Shown here piece after piece: positions 17,643 through 26,807 of a DNA stretch of 64,000 bases. This DNA is from Mycobacterium asiaticum (lineage in GTDB: Bacteria; Actinomycetota; Actinomycetes; Mycobacteriales; Mycobacteriaceae), in NCBI RefSeq assembly GCF_001673635.1, contig NZ_LZMH01000069.1, positions 248,001-312,000 of the forward strand, read 5' to 3'. The position numbers were made by a program, and so were the translations under genes. Under the pieces are notes generated by a model. That model did not search any database, was not told the origin of the DNA, and worked only from the letters and a program-made list of their open reading frames with translations. Position 1 is the first letter of the stretch. Each line of letters opens with the position of its first letter.

Positions 17643-18732
17643 GGACGGCATTGACCCGCTACTGCTGGGACAGCGGGTAGTCGCAATTCTGGAAACGGGC
17701 CTACGCACCGCAACCTACAAGCTGGCTACATTGATGGCGCTCGTCGACTTCTGTATTGAGAATCTTCCAGCGCGCCCGGATGATGCCGCGCTGGTGCCCA
17801 TCCCTGACCTGGCGCATCGCGTGCTAGAGATCTACTGGCGGCAGGTGCGCCCCTTCGATGGACGCGAGCTTCAACAGTCAACTCAGCCGAAGGCTCGGAT
17901 TTTGAAGGCTGCTAACCAGTTACGAAATGCCGCGGCGGCGGGACACAGCGGCATGACGCTGGACGTGGCGATTGTGCGGGCGCCGGGGGTTTATCGGCGC
18001 GCGATCGACGAGATCACCTTGTGCCTGGCTCAGCAACCGCTGCACCGACTGCAGCGGTTGCCCGGATCCGTGGCCAGCGACCCATTCCTCTATGACGACT
18101 CCTTCCTGCACAACCATGTGTCGCGTTCGACCTTGCGAGAACGCGGAGACGCCATCCAACTGCACCCCGGCGTGGCACACGGCCTGGCCCGGCTCGCCGG
18201 CTTGCTCAAACCGGCGCTGGAAATCATGTGGGTCGAGGATGTGCGGCGCATGAACAGATTCCTGCAGGCCGACGTGCCTGACGTTGCGGGGCACCTGTTC
18301 GGTCGCGAACGCACCGCGCTAACCGCCGTCCGGGGCCCGCTGAAGGACGCGTTCGGCGCGCACTGCTTCTACTGTGGTGCCCACCTACCGGCGGACAACC
18401 CGATCGACCACGTTCTGCCCTGGTCGTTGGTAGGGATCGATGGTCTGGCCAACCTCGTGCTGTCCTGCGCGCGGTGCAACGGCGACAAGAGCGGCGCATT
18501 ACCCGCCACAGACATTGTTGACCGAGTGCTGGAACGCGATCGAAACCTGTTGGAGCAGATAGCAACCGACATTCAGTGGCCCACCCAGCGCCGGCGCGTT
18601 ATAGCCGCGGCACGCGGCATCTACCGCGGTCAACCGGCGGGCGTACCGACCTGGTCCGGGTACCGAGCGAGCAGGCGGCTGGATATCAGTATTCCGCCGT
18701 GGTGGATCGCTGCCGATTACCGTGAGCGCTAG
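17626..18732 (+). CDS. HNH endonuclease domain protein
   Basis: A 368-residue protein with a helical N-terminal region of unknown function (1-240) and a C-terminal HNH zinc-finger nuclease. The first Cys pair is at about 246-249 (CFYCGAHL), the catalytic His in IDHVLPWS, and the second pair in CARCNGDKSG. Start GTG at 17626 or ATG at 17635. The stop overlaps the convergent methyltransferase stop by four bases. No methylase, helicase or phage gene accompanies it except the unrelated small-molecule methyltransferases. It could be a solitary defence nuclease or a domesticated mobile-element protein; role not established. Confidence 0.82.
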   Translation: MTAMTEDGIDPLLLGQRVVAILETGLRTATYKLATLMALVDFCIENLPARPDDAALVPIPDLAHRVLEIYWRQVRPFDGRELQQSTQPKARILKAANQLRNAAAAGHSGMTLDVAIVRAPGVYRRAIDEITLCLAQQPLHRLQRLPGSVASDPFLYDDSFLHNHVSRSTLRERGDAIQLHPGVAHGLARLAGLLKPALEIMWVEDVRRMNRFLQADVPDVAGHLFGRERTALTAVRGPLKDAFGAHCFYCGAHLPADNPIDHVLPWSLVGIDGLANLVLSCARCNGDKSGALPATDIVDRVLERDRNLLEQIATDIQWPTQRRRVIAAARGIYRGQPAGVPTWSGYRASRRLDISIPPWWIAADYRER

Positions 18733-19682
18733 TTCCCAGCACTCGTCCGTTGGGCGGTGACGAACAAGTTGCCTGGCACCCGGTCTTCGACCTCCCTGGG
18801 CGGCCGGCGATCGAACCGGGCCATCAACTCGTCGGCGGGCGCGACTGTCACCTTCCAGCCGTGCCGGCGGAACCAGTCACCCACGTCCTCGCGCTCCTCG
18901 AAGTACCACAGCTCATCGGTGCGGGGGATCTCCCGCTGCGGGTCCACCCGCGCCATCACCTCGCGCAGGCGATCCATACGTGCCCGACGGTCCGCCCGGA
19001 TCCGCTCGTCGAGGAATGTGGGGCCCAGCGCTTCGACGGCCACCCGGCTCCCGTCGGCCGCCAGCCCGTGCACCCGGTCGAACAGCAGGTCCTGAGCCGC
19101 GGCGGGCAGGTACGGCAGCAGCCCCTCGGCCGACCAGGCGCTGGGCGCCGAGGGATCAAACCCCGCCTCGCGCAATGCGGCCGGCCAGTCCTGCCGTAGG
19201 TCCACCGCGACCGGGATACGCCGACAGGCGGGCTCCGCCCCGTGCTCGGCCAGCGTCGATGACTTGAACTGCAGCACCCGCGTCTGATCCAGCTCGTAGA
19301 CCGTCATCCCGGACGGCCACGGCAGCCGCCACGACCGTGCGTCCAAACCGGCCGCCAGGATCACCGCCTGCCGGATGCCCGACCTGGTCGCGTCGGCGAA
19401 GAACCGGTCGAAAAACGCTGTCCGCGAAGCCATGTAGTCGACCATCGCCTGCATCTGCAGCGGCAGGTCCGGTTCGGCTTCGATCACCTCGACCGGCAGC
19501 TGCGGCGCGGAATGCCAATTCCAGACCCCGTCGCCGGCGGCGTCGAGAAAAACCTGCGCGAACGGGTCGCTGATCAAAGGATCCGCGCTGCGCGTTTCCG
19601 CCGCACGCGCGGCGGCCACTCCCAGCGCCGTAGCTCCGACGCTCTCGGTGATCTCCCAGCTGTCGTTATCGGTGCGCACCAT
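18729..19682 (-). CDS. class I SAM-dependent methyltransferase (LCMT-like), copy 1
   Basis: A 317-residue enzyme of the mycobacterial family of putative O-methyltransferases (TIGR00027 / leucine carboxyl methyltransferase fold; Rv0725c/Rv0726c type). The SAM-binding segment is AVILAAGLDARSWRLPWP, followed by the acidic ELDQ strand and VAVDLRQDWPAAL. Ser-Ala-Trp-Ser-Ala-Glu-Gly-Leu marks the active region. The ATG at 19682 follows GGGAGGA. The methylated substrate is unknown for the family. It is a tandem paralogue of the next gene, 83 bases upstream on the same strand. Confidence 0.88.
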   Translation of the reverse strand: MVRTDNDSWEITESVGATALGVAAARAAETRSADPLISDPFAQVFLDAAGDGVWNWHSAPQLPVEVIEAEPDLPLQMQAMVDYMASRTAFFDRFFADATRSGIRQAVILAAGLDARSWRLPWPSGMTVYELDQTRVLQFKSSTLAEHGAEPACRRIPVAVDLRQDWPAALREAGFDPSAPSAWSAEGLLPYLPAAAQDLLFDRVHGLAADGSRVAVEALGPTFLDERIRADRRARMDRLREVMARVDPQREIPRTDELWYFEEREDVGDWFRRHGWKVTVAPADELMARFDRRPPREVEDRVPGNLFVTAQRTSAGN

Positions 19683-19765
19683 GCCATGTCCTCCCGTCAC
19701 TGCCATGCCAGTGGCGAAGGTACGGGAACTGCTTGTGAACCGGCTGTACGTCTGTTGGGCGGACG

Positions 19766-20707
19766 CTAGTCGCGCACCGCTGAGACGAACTGGGTACGGG
19801 GCGAGGTGTCCTCCACCCCCTCGGGGATCCCGCGGCCGTAACCGGCCATCAACTCCGGCGCAGGCGTCGCCGTCGCGGCCCAGCCGTGCCGCCCCAACCA
19901 CTCGCCGACGTCCTCGCGTTCCTCGAAATACCAGAGTTCGTCGGTTCGCGGCAGCTCGCGCTGCGGATCCGCCTGCGCCACCAACGCGCGTAGCCGATCC
20001 ATCCGCTCCCTGCGTTGCGCGCGAACGCCCTCATCCATCCAGTCCGGACCGGGCGCCTCCACGGCGATGCGGCTACCGGGCGCCGCCAGCCCGTGAATCC
20101 GTTCGAACAGCAACTCGTGCGCCGCGGCGGGCAGGTAGGGCAGCAAGCCCTCCACCGACCAGGCGCTCGGCGCCGACGGGTCAAACCCGGCATTGCGCAG
20201 CGCCGCCGGCCAATCGTGGCGCAGGTCCACCGCGACGGCAACCCGGTTGCAGGTCGGCTCGGCGCCGTGTTCGGCCAAGGTCGACACCTTGAATTCCAGC
20301 ACTTTGGGCTGGTCGAGTTCGTAGACCGTGGTGCCGTCGGGCCAGGGCAGCCGCCAGGCCCGCGAATCCAGGCCGGACGCCAAAATCACGGCCTGGTTCA
20401 CGCCGGCGCGGGCGGCGTCAAGGAAGAAGGTGTCGAAGAAGGCAGTCCGTGAAGCCATGTAACCGACCATCGCCTGCATTTGCACGCCCAGGTTGGGTTC
20501 GGCTTCCAGGACCTCTGCGGGCAGGTCGGGTGCGGCGAACCAGTTCCAGATCCCGTCGCCGACGGCATCGAGGAACACCCGCGCGAACGGATCACTGATA
20601 AGCGGGTTTTCGCTCTCGGTTTCCGCGGCGCGGCCTGCTGCCACACCCAGCGCGGTGGCGCCGACGCTTTCGGTGATCTCCCAGGTGTCGTCATCGGTCC
20701 GCGTCAT
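19766..20707 (-). CDS. class I SAM-dependent methyltransferase (LCMT-like), copy 2
   Basis: A 313-residue tandem paralogue of the preceding gene, very similar by eye along the whole length (for example shared WEITESVGATALGVAA and AEPTC/AEPAC blocks). The SAM-binding loop reads VILASGLDSRAWRLPWP. The ATG at 20707 follows GAGGAGGA. Divergent from the flippase-like gene; the intergenic space contains a 14-bp palindrome (20736-20749). Probably a recent duplication within a family already large in mycobacteria. Confidence 0.88.
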   Translation of the reverse strand: MTRTDDDTWEITESVGATALGVAAGRAAETESENPLISDPFARVFLDAVGDGIWNWFAAPDLPAEVLEAEPNLGVQMQAMVGYMASRTAFFDTFFLDAARAGVNQAVILASGLDSRAWRLPWPDGTTVYELDQPKVLEFKVSTLAEHGAEPTCNRVAVAVDLRHDWPAALRNAGFDPSAPSAWSVEGLLPYLPAAAHELLFERIHGLAAPGSRIAVEAPGPDWMDEGVRAQRRERMDRLRALVAQADPQRELPRTDELWYFEEREDVGEWLGRHGWAATATPAPELMAGYGRGIPEGVEDTSPRTQFVSAVRD

Positions 20708-20835
20708 GCTCAGTCCTCCTCTACCCCGGCACACGACGCTCGCGAGCGTACGTGAGCGGGATCGGCGGGGTCCGGCACGTTAAGTTGTCGTAGAACTGCG
20801 GACCGCGAGACCAACGGATCCGAAGGACCAGGACC

Positions 20836-23217
20836 GTGCACATGCGAGTTGACGGACGCGACATCACCGTGTCCGGCAGCTTGCTGCAACCACTCACTCG
20901 TCGGACCAACGACCTCATCCGGCTGGGCCTGGCCGCCCTGGCTCTGGTGGCGGTCGTGACCAGCTCGCTGATCACCCGGCCGCGCTGGGTCGCCCTGGAA
21001 AAGTCAATCTCCGAGATCGTCGGGGTGCTGAGCCCTGCCCAAGCCGATCTGGTGTACCTGGTGTACGGCATCGCGATCCTGGCCTTGCCGTTCGTGATCC
21101 TGATCGGCCTGATCCTGTCCCGGCAGTGGAAGCTGCTCGGCGCGTACGGGACCGCGGCCCTGATGGCGATGCTGCCCCTGTCGATCAGCAGCAACCGGAT
21201 CGCCGCGCCGCGCTGGCACTTCGACCTGTCCGACAGACTCACCACGCTGCCCGCGCAGTTCCTCGATGACCCGCGCTGGATCGCGATGCTCGCCGCGGTC
21301 CTGACGGTGTCGGGCCCTTGGCTGCCGGCTCGCTGGCGCCACTGGTGGTGGGCGCTGCTGCTGGCATTCGTACCGATCCACCTGGTGGTCAGCGCCATCG
21401 TGCCGGCCCGCGCCGTGGTGGGGCTGTCGGTGGGCTGGTTCGTTGGTGCCTTCGTGGTGCTGGTCGTGGGCACTCCCGCCTTGGAGGTGCCCCTGGAAGG
21501 CGCGGTCCGAGCCATGGCCAAACGCGGGTTCCTGGTGTCGCGGCTGGTGGTGGTCCGGCCGGGCGGACCGGGGCCGCTGGTGCTGTCGGCCGAATCCACC
21601 GATCCGGGATCGCGAGCCGCGGTCGAGTTGTACGGCCCACATCAACGCAGCGGTGGCGCGGTGCGTCAGCTGTGGTGGAAAGTGCGGTTGCGCGGATCCG
21701 AAACCGCACCCCTGCAAACCTCCATGCGGCGCGCTGTGGAGCATCGCGCCCTGATGGCCATCGCCATCGGTGACACGGGCGTGGCCAATACGTCGACGAT
21801 CGCGCTCGCGGTCCTCGACCGGGGCTGGACCCTGTATGCCCATAAGCCCGTGCAGGGCGTGCCGCTCGACGAGTGCGCAGCGGAAACGCCGGTGGCCCGG
21901 GTCTGGGAATCCCTGCGGGTCCTCTATGACCACCAGATCTCGCATGGGGATCTGCGCTGCAACGAGATCACCGTCGCCGACGGGAAGGTGTTGTTCGGCG
22001 GCTTCGGGGCCGCCGAATACGGTGCCACCGACGCACAGCTGCAGTCCGACATCGCCCAACTGTTGGTGACGACGTCCGCGTTGTACGACGCGCGTTGTGC
22101 GGTCGAGGCCGCGATCGAGGTCTTCGGCAAGGACACCATTCTGACCGCGGGACGTCGGCTCACCAAATCCGCTGTGCCCAAGCGGATCCGGCAGTCAGTG
22201 GCCAACGCCAAGGCCGTCATCGCCGACGCCCGCGCCGAGGTGAAGCACCAGACCGGCGCCGACGAGATCGAGACCGAGACCATCACCCGGTTCAGTCGCT
22301 CCCAGTTCATTCAGCTGGTGCTGTTGGGCGCGCTGGTCTATGTCGCCTATCCCTTCATCAGCACGGTGCCGACCTTCTTCTCCGAACTGCGGACCGCGAA
22401 TTGGTGGTGGGCGCTGCTGGGCCTTGCCGTGTCGGCCCTGACCTACGTCGGTGCGGCTGGGGCGTTGTGGGCCTGCGCCGACGGTTCCGTGAGTTTCTGG
22501 AAGCTGTCGATCATGCAGGTGGCCAATACCTTCGCCGCGACGACCACGCCCGCCGGGGTCGGCGGTCTGGCGCTTAGCACGCGGTTCCTGCAGAAGGGCG
22601 GACTGACCGCGTTGCGCGCTACCGCCGCGGTGGCACTGCAGCAGTCGGTTCAGGTGATCGTGCACGTCGCGCTGCTGATCTTGTTCAGCGCCGTCGCCGG
22701 AACCTCAACCGACCTTTCACATTTCGTCCCGAATGCCACCGTGCTGTACCTGATCGCCGGCGTGGCACTGGGCATCGTCGGGACCTTCCTGCTGGTGCCC
22801 AACCTACGGCGCTGGCTGGCCACCGAACTGCGCCCCAAGCTCAACGAGGTCACCGGCGACCTCGCCGAGCTCGCACGCGAGCCCAAGCGACTGGCACTGA
22901 TCGTATTAGGCAGTGCCGGAACGACTTTGGGCGCGGCTTTGGCACTGTGGGCCAGCGTCGAAGCGTTCGGCGGGGGCACCACGTTCGTCACCGTCACGGT
23001 GGTGACGATGGTCGGCGGAACCCTGGCCTCGGCCGCGCCCACCCCTGGCGGTGTCGGTGCCGTGGAGGCCGCGTTGATCGGTGGGCTCGCCGCCTTCGGG
23101 GTGCCCGCGGGTATCGGTGTGCCGTCGGTGCTGCTGTACCGGGTGCTGACGTGCTGGCTACCGGTCTTCGTCGGCTGGCCGGTGATGCGCTGGCTGACCA
23201 AGAACGACATGGTGTAG
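20836..23217 (+). CDS. pseudokinase-like domain fused to LPG-synthase/flippase TM domain (Rv0585c-like)
   Basis: A 793-residue integral membrane protein. The N-terminal region has about six TM helices. A cytosolic segment (about 230-450) resembles an aminoglycoside/Kdo kinase: HGDLRCNEITV matches the catalytic loop, but the DFG equivalent is GFG (VLFGGFGAAE), so the metal-binding Asp is lost. The C-terminal half (about 490-790) is the UPF0104/lysylphosphatidylglycerol-synthase TM domain with eight or so helices and the TTPAGVGGLALS and APTPGGVGAVEAAL motifs. Family members move or modify lipids. Start GTG 20836 or ATG 20842 after AGGACCAGGA. Convergent with the GH92 gene, 13 bases apart. Confidence 0.85.
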   Translation: MHMRVDGRDITVSGSLLQPLTRRTNDLIRLGLAALALVAVVTSSLITRPRWVALEKSISEIVGVLSPAQADLVYLVYGIAILALPFVILIGLILSRQWKLLGAYGTAALMAMLPLSISSNRIAAPRWHFDLSDRLTTLPAQFLDDPRWIAMLAAVLTVSGPWLPARWRHWWWALLLAFVPIHLVVSAIVPARAVVGLSVGWFVGAFVVLVVGTPALEVPLEGAVRAMAKRGFLVSRLVVVRPGGPGPLVLSAESTDPGSRAAVELYGPHQRSGGAVRQLWWKVRLRGSETAPLQTSMRRAVEHRALMAIAIGDTGVANTSTIALAVLDRGWTLYAHKPVQGVPLDECAAETPVARVWESLRVLYDHQISHGDLRCNEITVADGKVLFGGFGAAEYGATDAQLQSDIAQLLVTTSALYDARCAVEAAIEVFGKDTILTAGRRLTKSAVPKRIRQSVANAKAVIADARAEVKHQTGADEIETETITRFSRSQFIQLVLLGALVYVAYPFISTVPTFFSELRTANWWWALLGLAVSALTYVGAAGALWACADGSVSFWKLSIMQVANTFAATTTPAGVGGLALSTRFLQKGGLTALRATAAVALQQSVQVIVHVALLILFSAVAGTSTDLSHFVPNATVLYLIAGVALGIVGTFLLVPNLRRWLATELRPKLNEVTGDLAELAREPKRLALIVLGSAGTTLGAALALWASVEAFGGGTTFVTVTVVTMVGGTLASAAPTPGGVGAVEAALIGGLAAFGVPAGIGVPSVLLYRVLTCWLPVFVGWPVMRWLTKNDMV

Positions 23218-23230
23218 CGGCGTCGGTCGC

Positions 23231-25858
23231 CTATTCGTCATAGTCGGTCTGGGATACCACGACGTTGATGGTTGCATTCCGGATGCTCCCGTCGACGGCC
23301 GTTGTCAGGTAGACCCAGTAGGACCCATCAGAGACTGATGGCGCGACCGTGATCGGGATGTCGACCGCCGCCGATCCATCCGCTGTGAACCGCTCGGTGA
23401 CCGGCGCAACCGTGATTCCGCCGCTCGATGACACGCCGGTGACGGCATATGCCGGGGCGCTGTCCACCAGACGTTGCACATCCATTCGCACCGTCCGCGT
23501 CGCACCGGGCGCGATCGTCAGGTAGGGAGCCGGAACGTTGACGGCCACCGCCGAACCGCCGGTCCCATATGAGGGAGGAGACGAAGATTCGGCAATCCCC
23601 CAGCGCATGTCGGGGCGAGCCGCCAGCGAGAAGTCCACGTCGCCGCCCGTAACGATGGTCGACTCGGGCAAATACGTCCGATCGCTTGGATGATCATCGA
23701 TGGTCATACCGCTGATGTACCTGAGGCGGTTCGGACCTGATGCGCCAGGCGCCGCGATACGGAGCGATCTACCTGTTGGCAACTGGATGACGGCGCGATC
23801 GAACAGTGGTGTGTTCACGGTGAGGATAGGCGTGCCCGGAGTGCTCGGGTACAAGCCGAGGGCCGCCCAGACGTACCAGCTCGACATCGCGCCGAGGTCG
23901 TCGTTCCCGGGCGCACCGTCCGGCGTGGGACCGAACAACCCGCGCACCCGGTCGACCGTCTGCTGCGTCTTCCAAGGCCGGCCGATGTAGTTGTACAGCC
24001 ACGGCACCGCGAAGCTCGGCTCATTGCCGGCCCAGAGGTGGGGCTTGTTGGGGCCGTCGTTGAGCTCTTGGGTGAACCGGTCGAGCCTGTCGGCCACCGC
24101 CTTCCGGCCGCCGAGCGCCGTCACCAGTCCCGCCACACTGTGCGGCACCAGCCAGACGTACTGTTCAGCGTTGCCTTCGTCGAACCCTGCCTGGCCGAAT
24201 CGCGAATCGTCCGTGGCGAATCCGGGGCCGGACGGGAAGAACCCGCTCAGGTCGCGCGGTGAGAGGTAACCGGTCGATGGATTGAACACGTTCTGCCAGT
24301 ATTGGGACCGCGTCTGGAACTCAGCCGCCGTGGCGGGATCGTCCAGTGCTTCAGCGAAACGGGAGATGGTGAAGTCGTCGATCGACCACTCGAGTGTGAT
24401 CGATGCGCCCGCATCGAATTCGGTCAGCTGCGGGGCGTACTTGAGCCGAAGGTAGTTGCCGATCCCCGGTCGCTCCACATAACCATTGATGCCGACGCCA
24501 CCTTCGGTGGCCCCGCGAACCATGTAGCGCAACGCCGCGTGCACGTCAAAGTCGTTCGCGCCGAAGGTGTGCAGATTCACGATCAACGGCACGACGCTGT
24601 CGCCGGTCATCTGACTCGTCGCGGCATTTGCCAAGGCCCAACGCGGAAGGGCGCCACTGTGTTCGGCGTCGTTCACCAGAGACTGGGCCATATCGCTGGC
24701 TTGCTCAGGAAAGAGGAGCCCTTGCAGCGGAGCGAGGCTGCGGTAGGTGTCCCAGTCGGAGAAATTGGCGTACTGCGTGTGGCCGGCTGCCACCACATGT
24801 ATCGCGCTGTCGAATCCGATATACCGGCCGTCGGCGTCGTTGAAGGTATTGGGGTGCAGGAGGGATCGGTACAGACAGGTGTAGAACGTCGCCGTGTGTG
24901 CCGGAACTCTGCTCGCCACCGCGATACGCGATAACGCGGCCCTCCACTTGTCCGCTGCCGATGCCCGCGCGCCGTCGAAGCTTTGGCCTCCCTCGGCGCC
25001 GAGGTTGGCTCGCGCACCGTCGATCCCCACATAGGAGATTGCGGTCCGTACCTCCAGATCGGAGCCGGCCGGGAATTGCACGTATCCGCCGCTGTACGGT
25101 GAATCCATTTGCCGAACCGCGGGAAATGTGAAGTAGCCATCCCAGGTGCCATAGGAGATGAAGGGCCGATTGAACTGCATGGCGAAGTACACGGTGTAGT
25201 TGTTCTTCTTGTCGCAAAACGACCCGCTGCTCGACCAACCGGTGATGGTGGTGTTGTCCTCACCGATTTGAATCGCCGCTCGTGCGTTGCCGGCAAGCGA
25301 AGCACCCGAGCGCACCTGAAAGTAGGCTGGCTGGCGATCGTGAGGGTAACTGAACCTGCCGATGCCGACCCGAGTGGTGGCAGTGAGTTCTGCTTTGACG
25401 CCAGTCTCTGGAAAGCGCACCGTGTAATAGCCTGGCGCAGCTGACTCCGTTCCATCGTGGGCGATACGCTCCCACCGGTTCCATGGCTGCGCACCGACTG
25501 GGCTGGTGGTCGGAAGCATTGAAATGTCCCCGAACGCAGGGCAACCCACCGATGCGTGGGTCATGCTGAAACCCGTGGCACGCGATTTCGCGTGGTCGTA
25601 GCCGGCGTAGGTGTTGACGGTATCCGGTGAGTACTGAACCATTCCGAACGGCACCGTCGCCCCAGGGAAATTATTAATCTCGCCGACTACATCCCCTCCT
25701 GTACCGGTGCCGATGAGCGGGTTGACGTATTCGACAGGGTTGCCCACCATCGGAGGTTCACCGTCGTACGCGGTGGGCGACGTGATGATCAACGGCACAA
25801 AAAGGCTAAGTGCCGCGGCTGTCGCGGCGACGAGCCTCAGCGGCCTCTTTGCCTGCAT
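23231..25858 (-). CDS. secreted GH92 family alpha-1,2-mannosidase-like protein (Rv0584-like)
   Basis: An 875-residue exported glycosidase. The signal peptide is LRLVAATAAALSLFVPLIITSPTA near the N-terminus. The GH92 N-terminal domain begins VNPLIGTGTGGDVVGEIN. The (alpha/alpha)6 catalytic domain contains GNEPSFAVPWLYNYIGRPWK and the signature GNDDLGAMSSWYVWAALGLYP. A C-terminal beta-sandwich (about 790-875) resembles a NEW3/adhesion-type domain. GH92 enzymes are calcium-dependent exo-mannosidases; here the substrate might be mannosylated cell-envelope glycans. The ATG at 25858 was preferred over an upstream TTG because it places the signal peptide correctly. Divergent from lpqN. Confidence 0.9.
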   Translation of the reverse strand: MQAKRPLRLVAATAAALSLFVPLIITSPTAYDGEPPMVGNPVEYVNPLIGTGTGGDVVGEINNFPGATVPFGMVQYSPDTVNTYAGYDHAKSRATGFSMTHASVGCPAFGDISMLPTTSPVGAQPWNRWERIAHDGTESAAPGYYTVRFPETGVKAELTATTRVGIGRFSYPHDRQPAYFQVRSGASLAGNARAAIQIGEDNTTITGWSSSGSFCDKKNNYTVYFAMQFNRPFISYGTWDGYFTFPAVRQMDSPYSGGYVQFPAGSDLEVRTAISYVGIDGARANLGAEGGQSFDGARASAADKWRAALSRIAVASRVPAHTATFYTCLYRSLLHPNTFNDADGRYIGFDSAIHVVAAGHTQYANFSDWDTYRSLAPLQGLLFPEQASDMAQSLVNDAEHSGALPRWALANAATSQMTGDSVVPLIVNLHTFGANDFDVHAALRYMVRGATEGGVGINGYVERPGIGNYLRLKYAPQLTEFDAGASITLEWSIDDFTISRFAEALDDPATAAEFQTRSQYWQNVFNPSTGYLSPRDLSGFFPSGPGFATDDSRFGQAGFDEGNAEQYVWLVPHSVAGLVTALGGRKAVADRLDRFTQELNDGPNKPHLWAGNEPSFAVPWLYNYIGRPWKTQQTVDRVRGLFGPTPDGAPGNDDLGAMSSWYVWAALGLYPSTPGTPILTVNTPLFDRAVIQLPTGRSLRIAAPGASGPNRLRYISGMTIDDHPSDRTYLPESTIVTGGDVDFSLAARPDMRWGIAESSSPPSYGTGGSAVAVNVPAPYLTIAPGATRTVRMDVQRLVDSAPAYAVTGVSSSGGITVAPVTERFTADGSAAVDIPITVAPSVSDGSYWVYLTTAVDGSIRNATINVVVSQTDYDE

Positions 25859-26026
25859 AGATGTCTCATACTGCAACTATTCAGCGCATGGGTGGTGTTT
25901 TGCCGGATCGCCGCCAATATCCCTATGCGTCCGGCTTACGTGACGCCGTCCGGCAACGTTTCGGCTAATCTCAGTCCCGATGTCGCCGGCGCTGGTACCG
26001 GGGCCCGATTTTGGGAGATGCGATAG

Positions 26027-26734
26027 ATGAAGGACCTCACCGCGATCGTGGCGACCGTGGCGGTCAGCCTGGCGCTGGCCGGCTGCCACGCCGAGACCAA
26101 GACCGAAGTCAAGACGTCGAACTCCACGGGCACCTCGACGTCCACCTCGACGGTCACCTCGTCCGCGCCGGCCACCAGCAGCACGCCGGGCGCGCAGGCC
26201 AACAAGACCATCGCCGACTACATCGTCGAGAACCACATCACCGAGACGCCGGTTCACCCGGGCGACCCCGGCTCGCCGACCATCAACCTGCCGATCCCCA
26301 ACGGGTGGCAGTTACTCCCGCCTGGCGGCGCACCGTACTGGGGAATCTCTTACGGGCAACCCGCCGATCCCGCTGACCCGCCCACACTGGCGGCCTTGGT
26401 GTCCAAACTCACGGGCAACGCCGACCCGAACAAGATCCTCGAATACGCGCCCGGCGAGCTGAAGAACCTGCCCGGGTTCGAGGGCGGCAGCGCCAACGGC
26501 AAAGAATCCACCCTCGGTGTCCCGCCGGGGAAGAGCTTCAAGGCCTGGCAATTCGGCGGCTCCTACACCAAGAACGGCAAAAAGCGCACCGTCGCGCAGA
26601 AGACGGTCGTCATCCCAGCCGCAGACGGGCTCTACGTGCTGCAGATCAACGCCGACGCGCTGGACGACGAGACCGGCCAGCTGATGGATGCGACCGGCGT
26701 CATCGACGACCAGACCACCATCACCACCCCCTGA
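26027..26734 (+). CDS. lpqN: lipoprotein of the LpqN/LpqT family
   Basis: A 235-residue lipoprotein. The signal peptide ends in a lipobox, LALAGC (Cys20), followed by a Ser/Thr-rich linker (about 22-58) and the LpqN-type globular domain. The ATG follows GGGAG. A -10-like TAATCT lies at 25966-25971. The adjacency lpqN - Rv0584-like - Rv0585c-like equals the M. tuberculosis order. In that species LpqN is a secreted factor that interacts with host CBL; that role is not tested here. Confidence 0.86.
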   Translation: MKDLTAIVATVAVSLALAGCHAETKTEVKTSNSTGTSTSTSTVTSSAPATSSTPGAQANKTIADYIVENHITETPVHPGDPGSPTINLPIPNGWQLLPPGGAPYWGISYGQPADPADPPTLAALVSKLTGNADPNKILEYAPGELKNLPGFEGGSANGKESTLGVPPGKSFKAWQFGGSYTKNGKKRTVAQKTVVIPAADGLYVLQINADALDDETGQLMDATGVIDDQTTITTP

Positions 26735-26807
26735 GCCAGCCAACTACGGACGGCCACTTTCCGGACTTGCTGGTGCTGTCCACCCCTTTTGGTCTTACGG
26801 TGGTCAG

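Noticed and set aside
20736..20749. Perfect 14-bp palindrome ACGCTCGCGAGCGT between the methyltransferase and flippase-like genes
   Set aside because: Pure GC-rich palindromes of this size are expected several times by chance in 64 kb of such DNA; no second copy was seen at a related gene.
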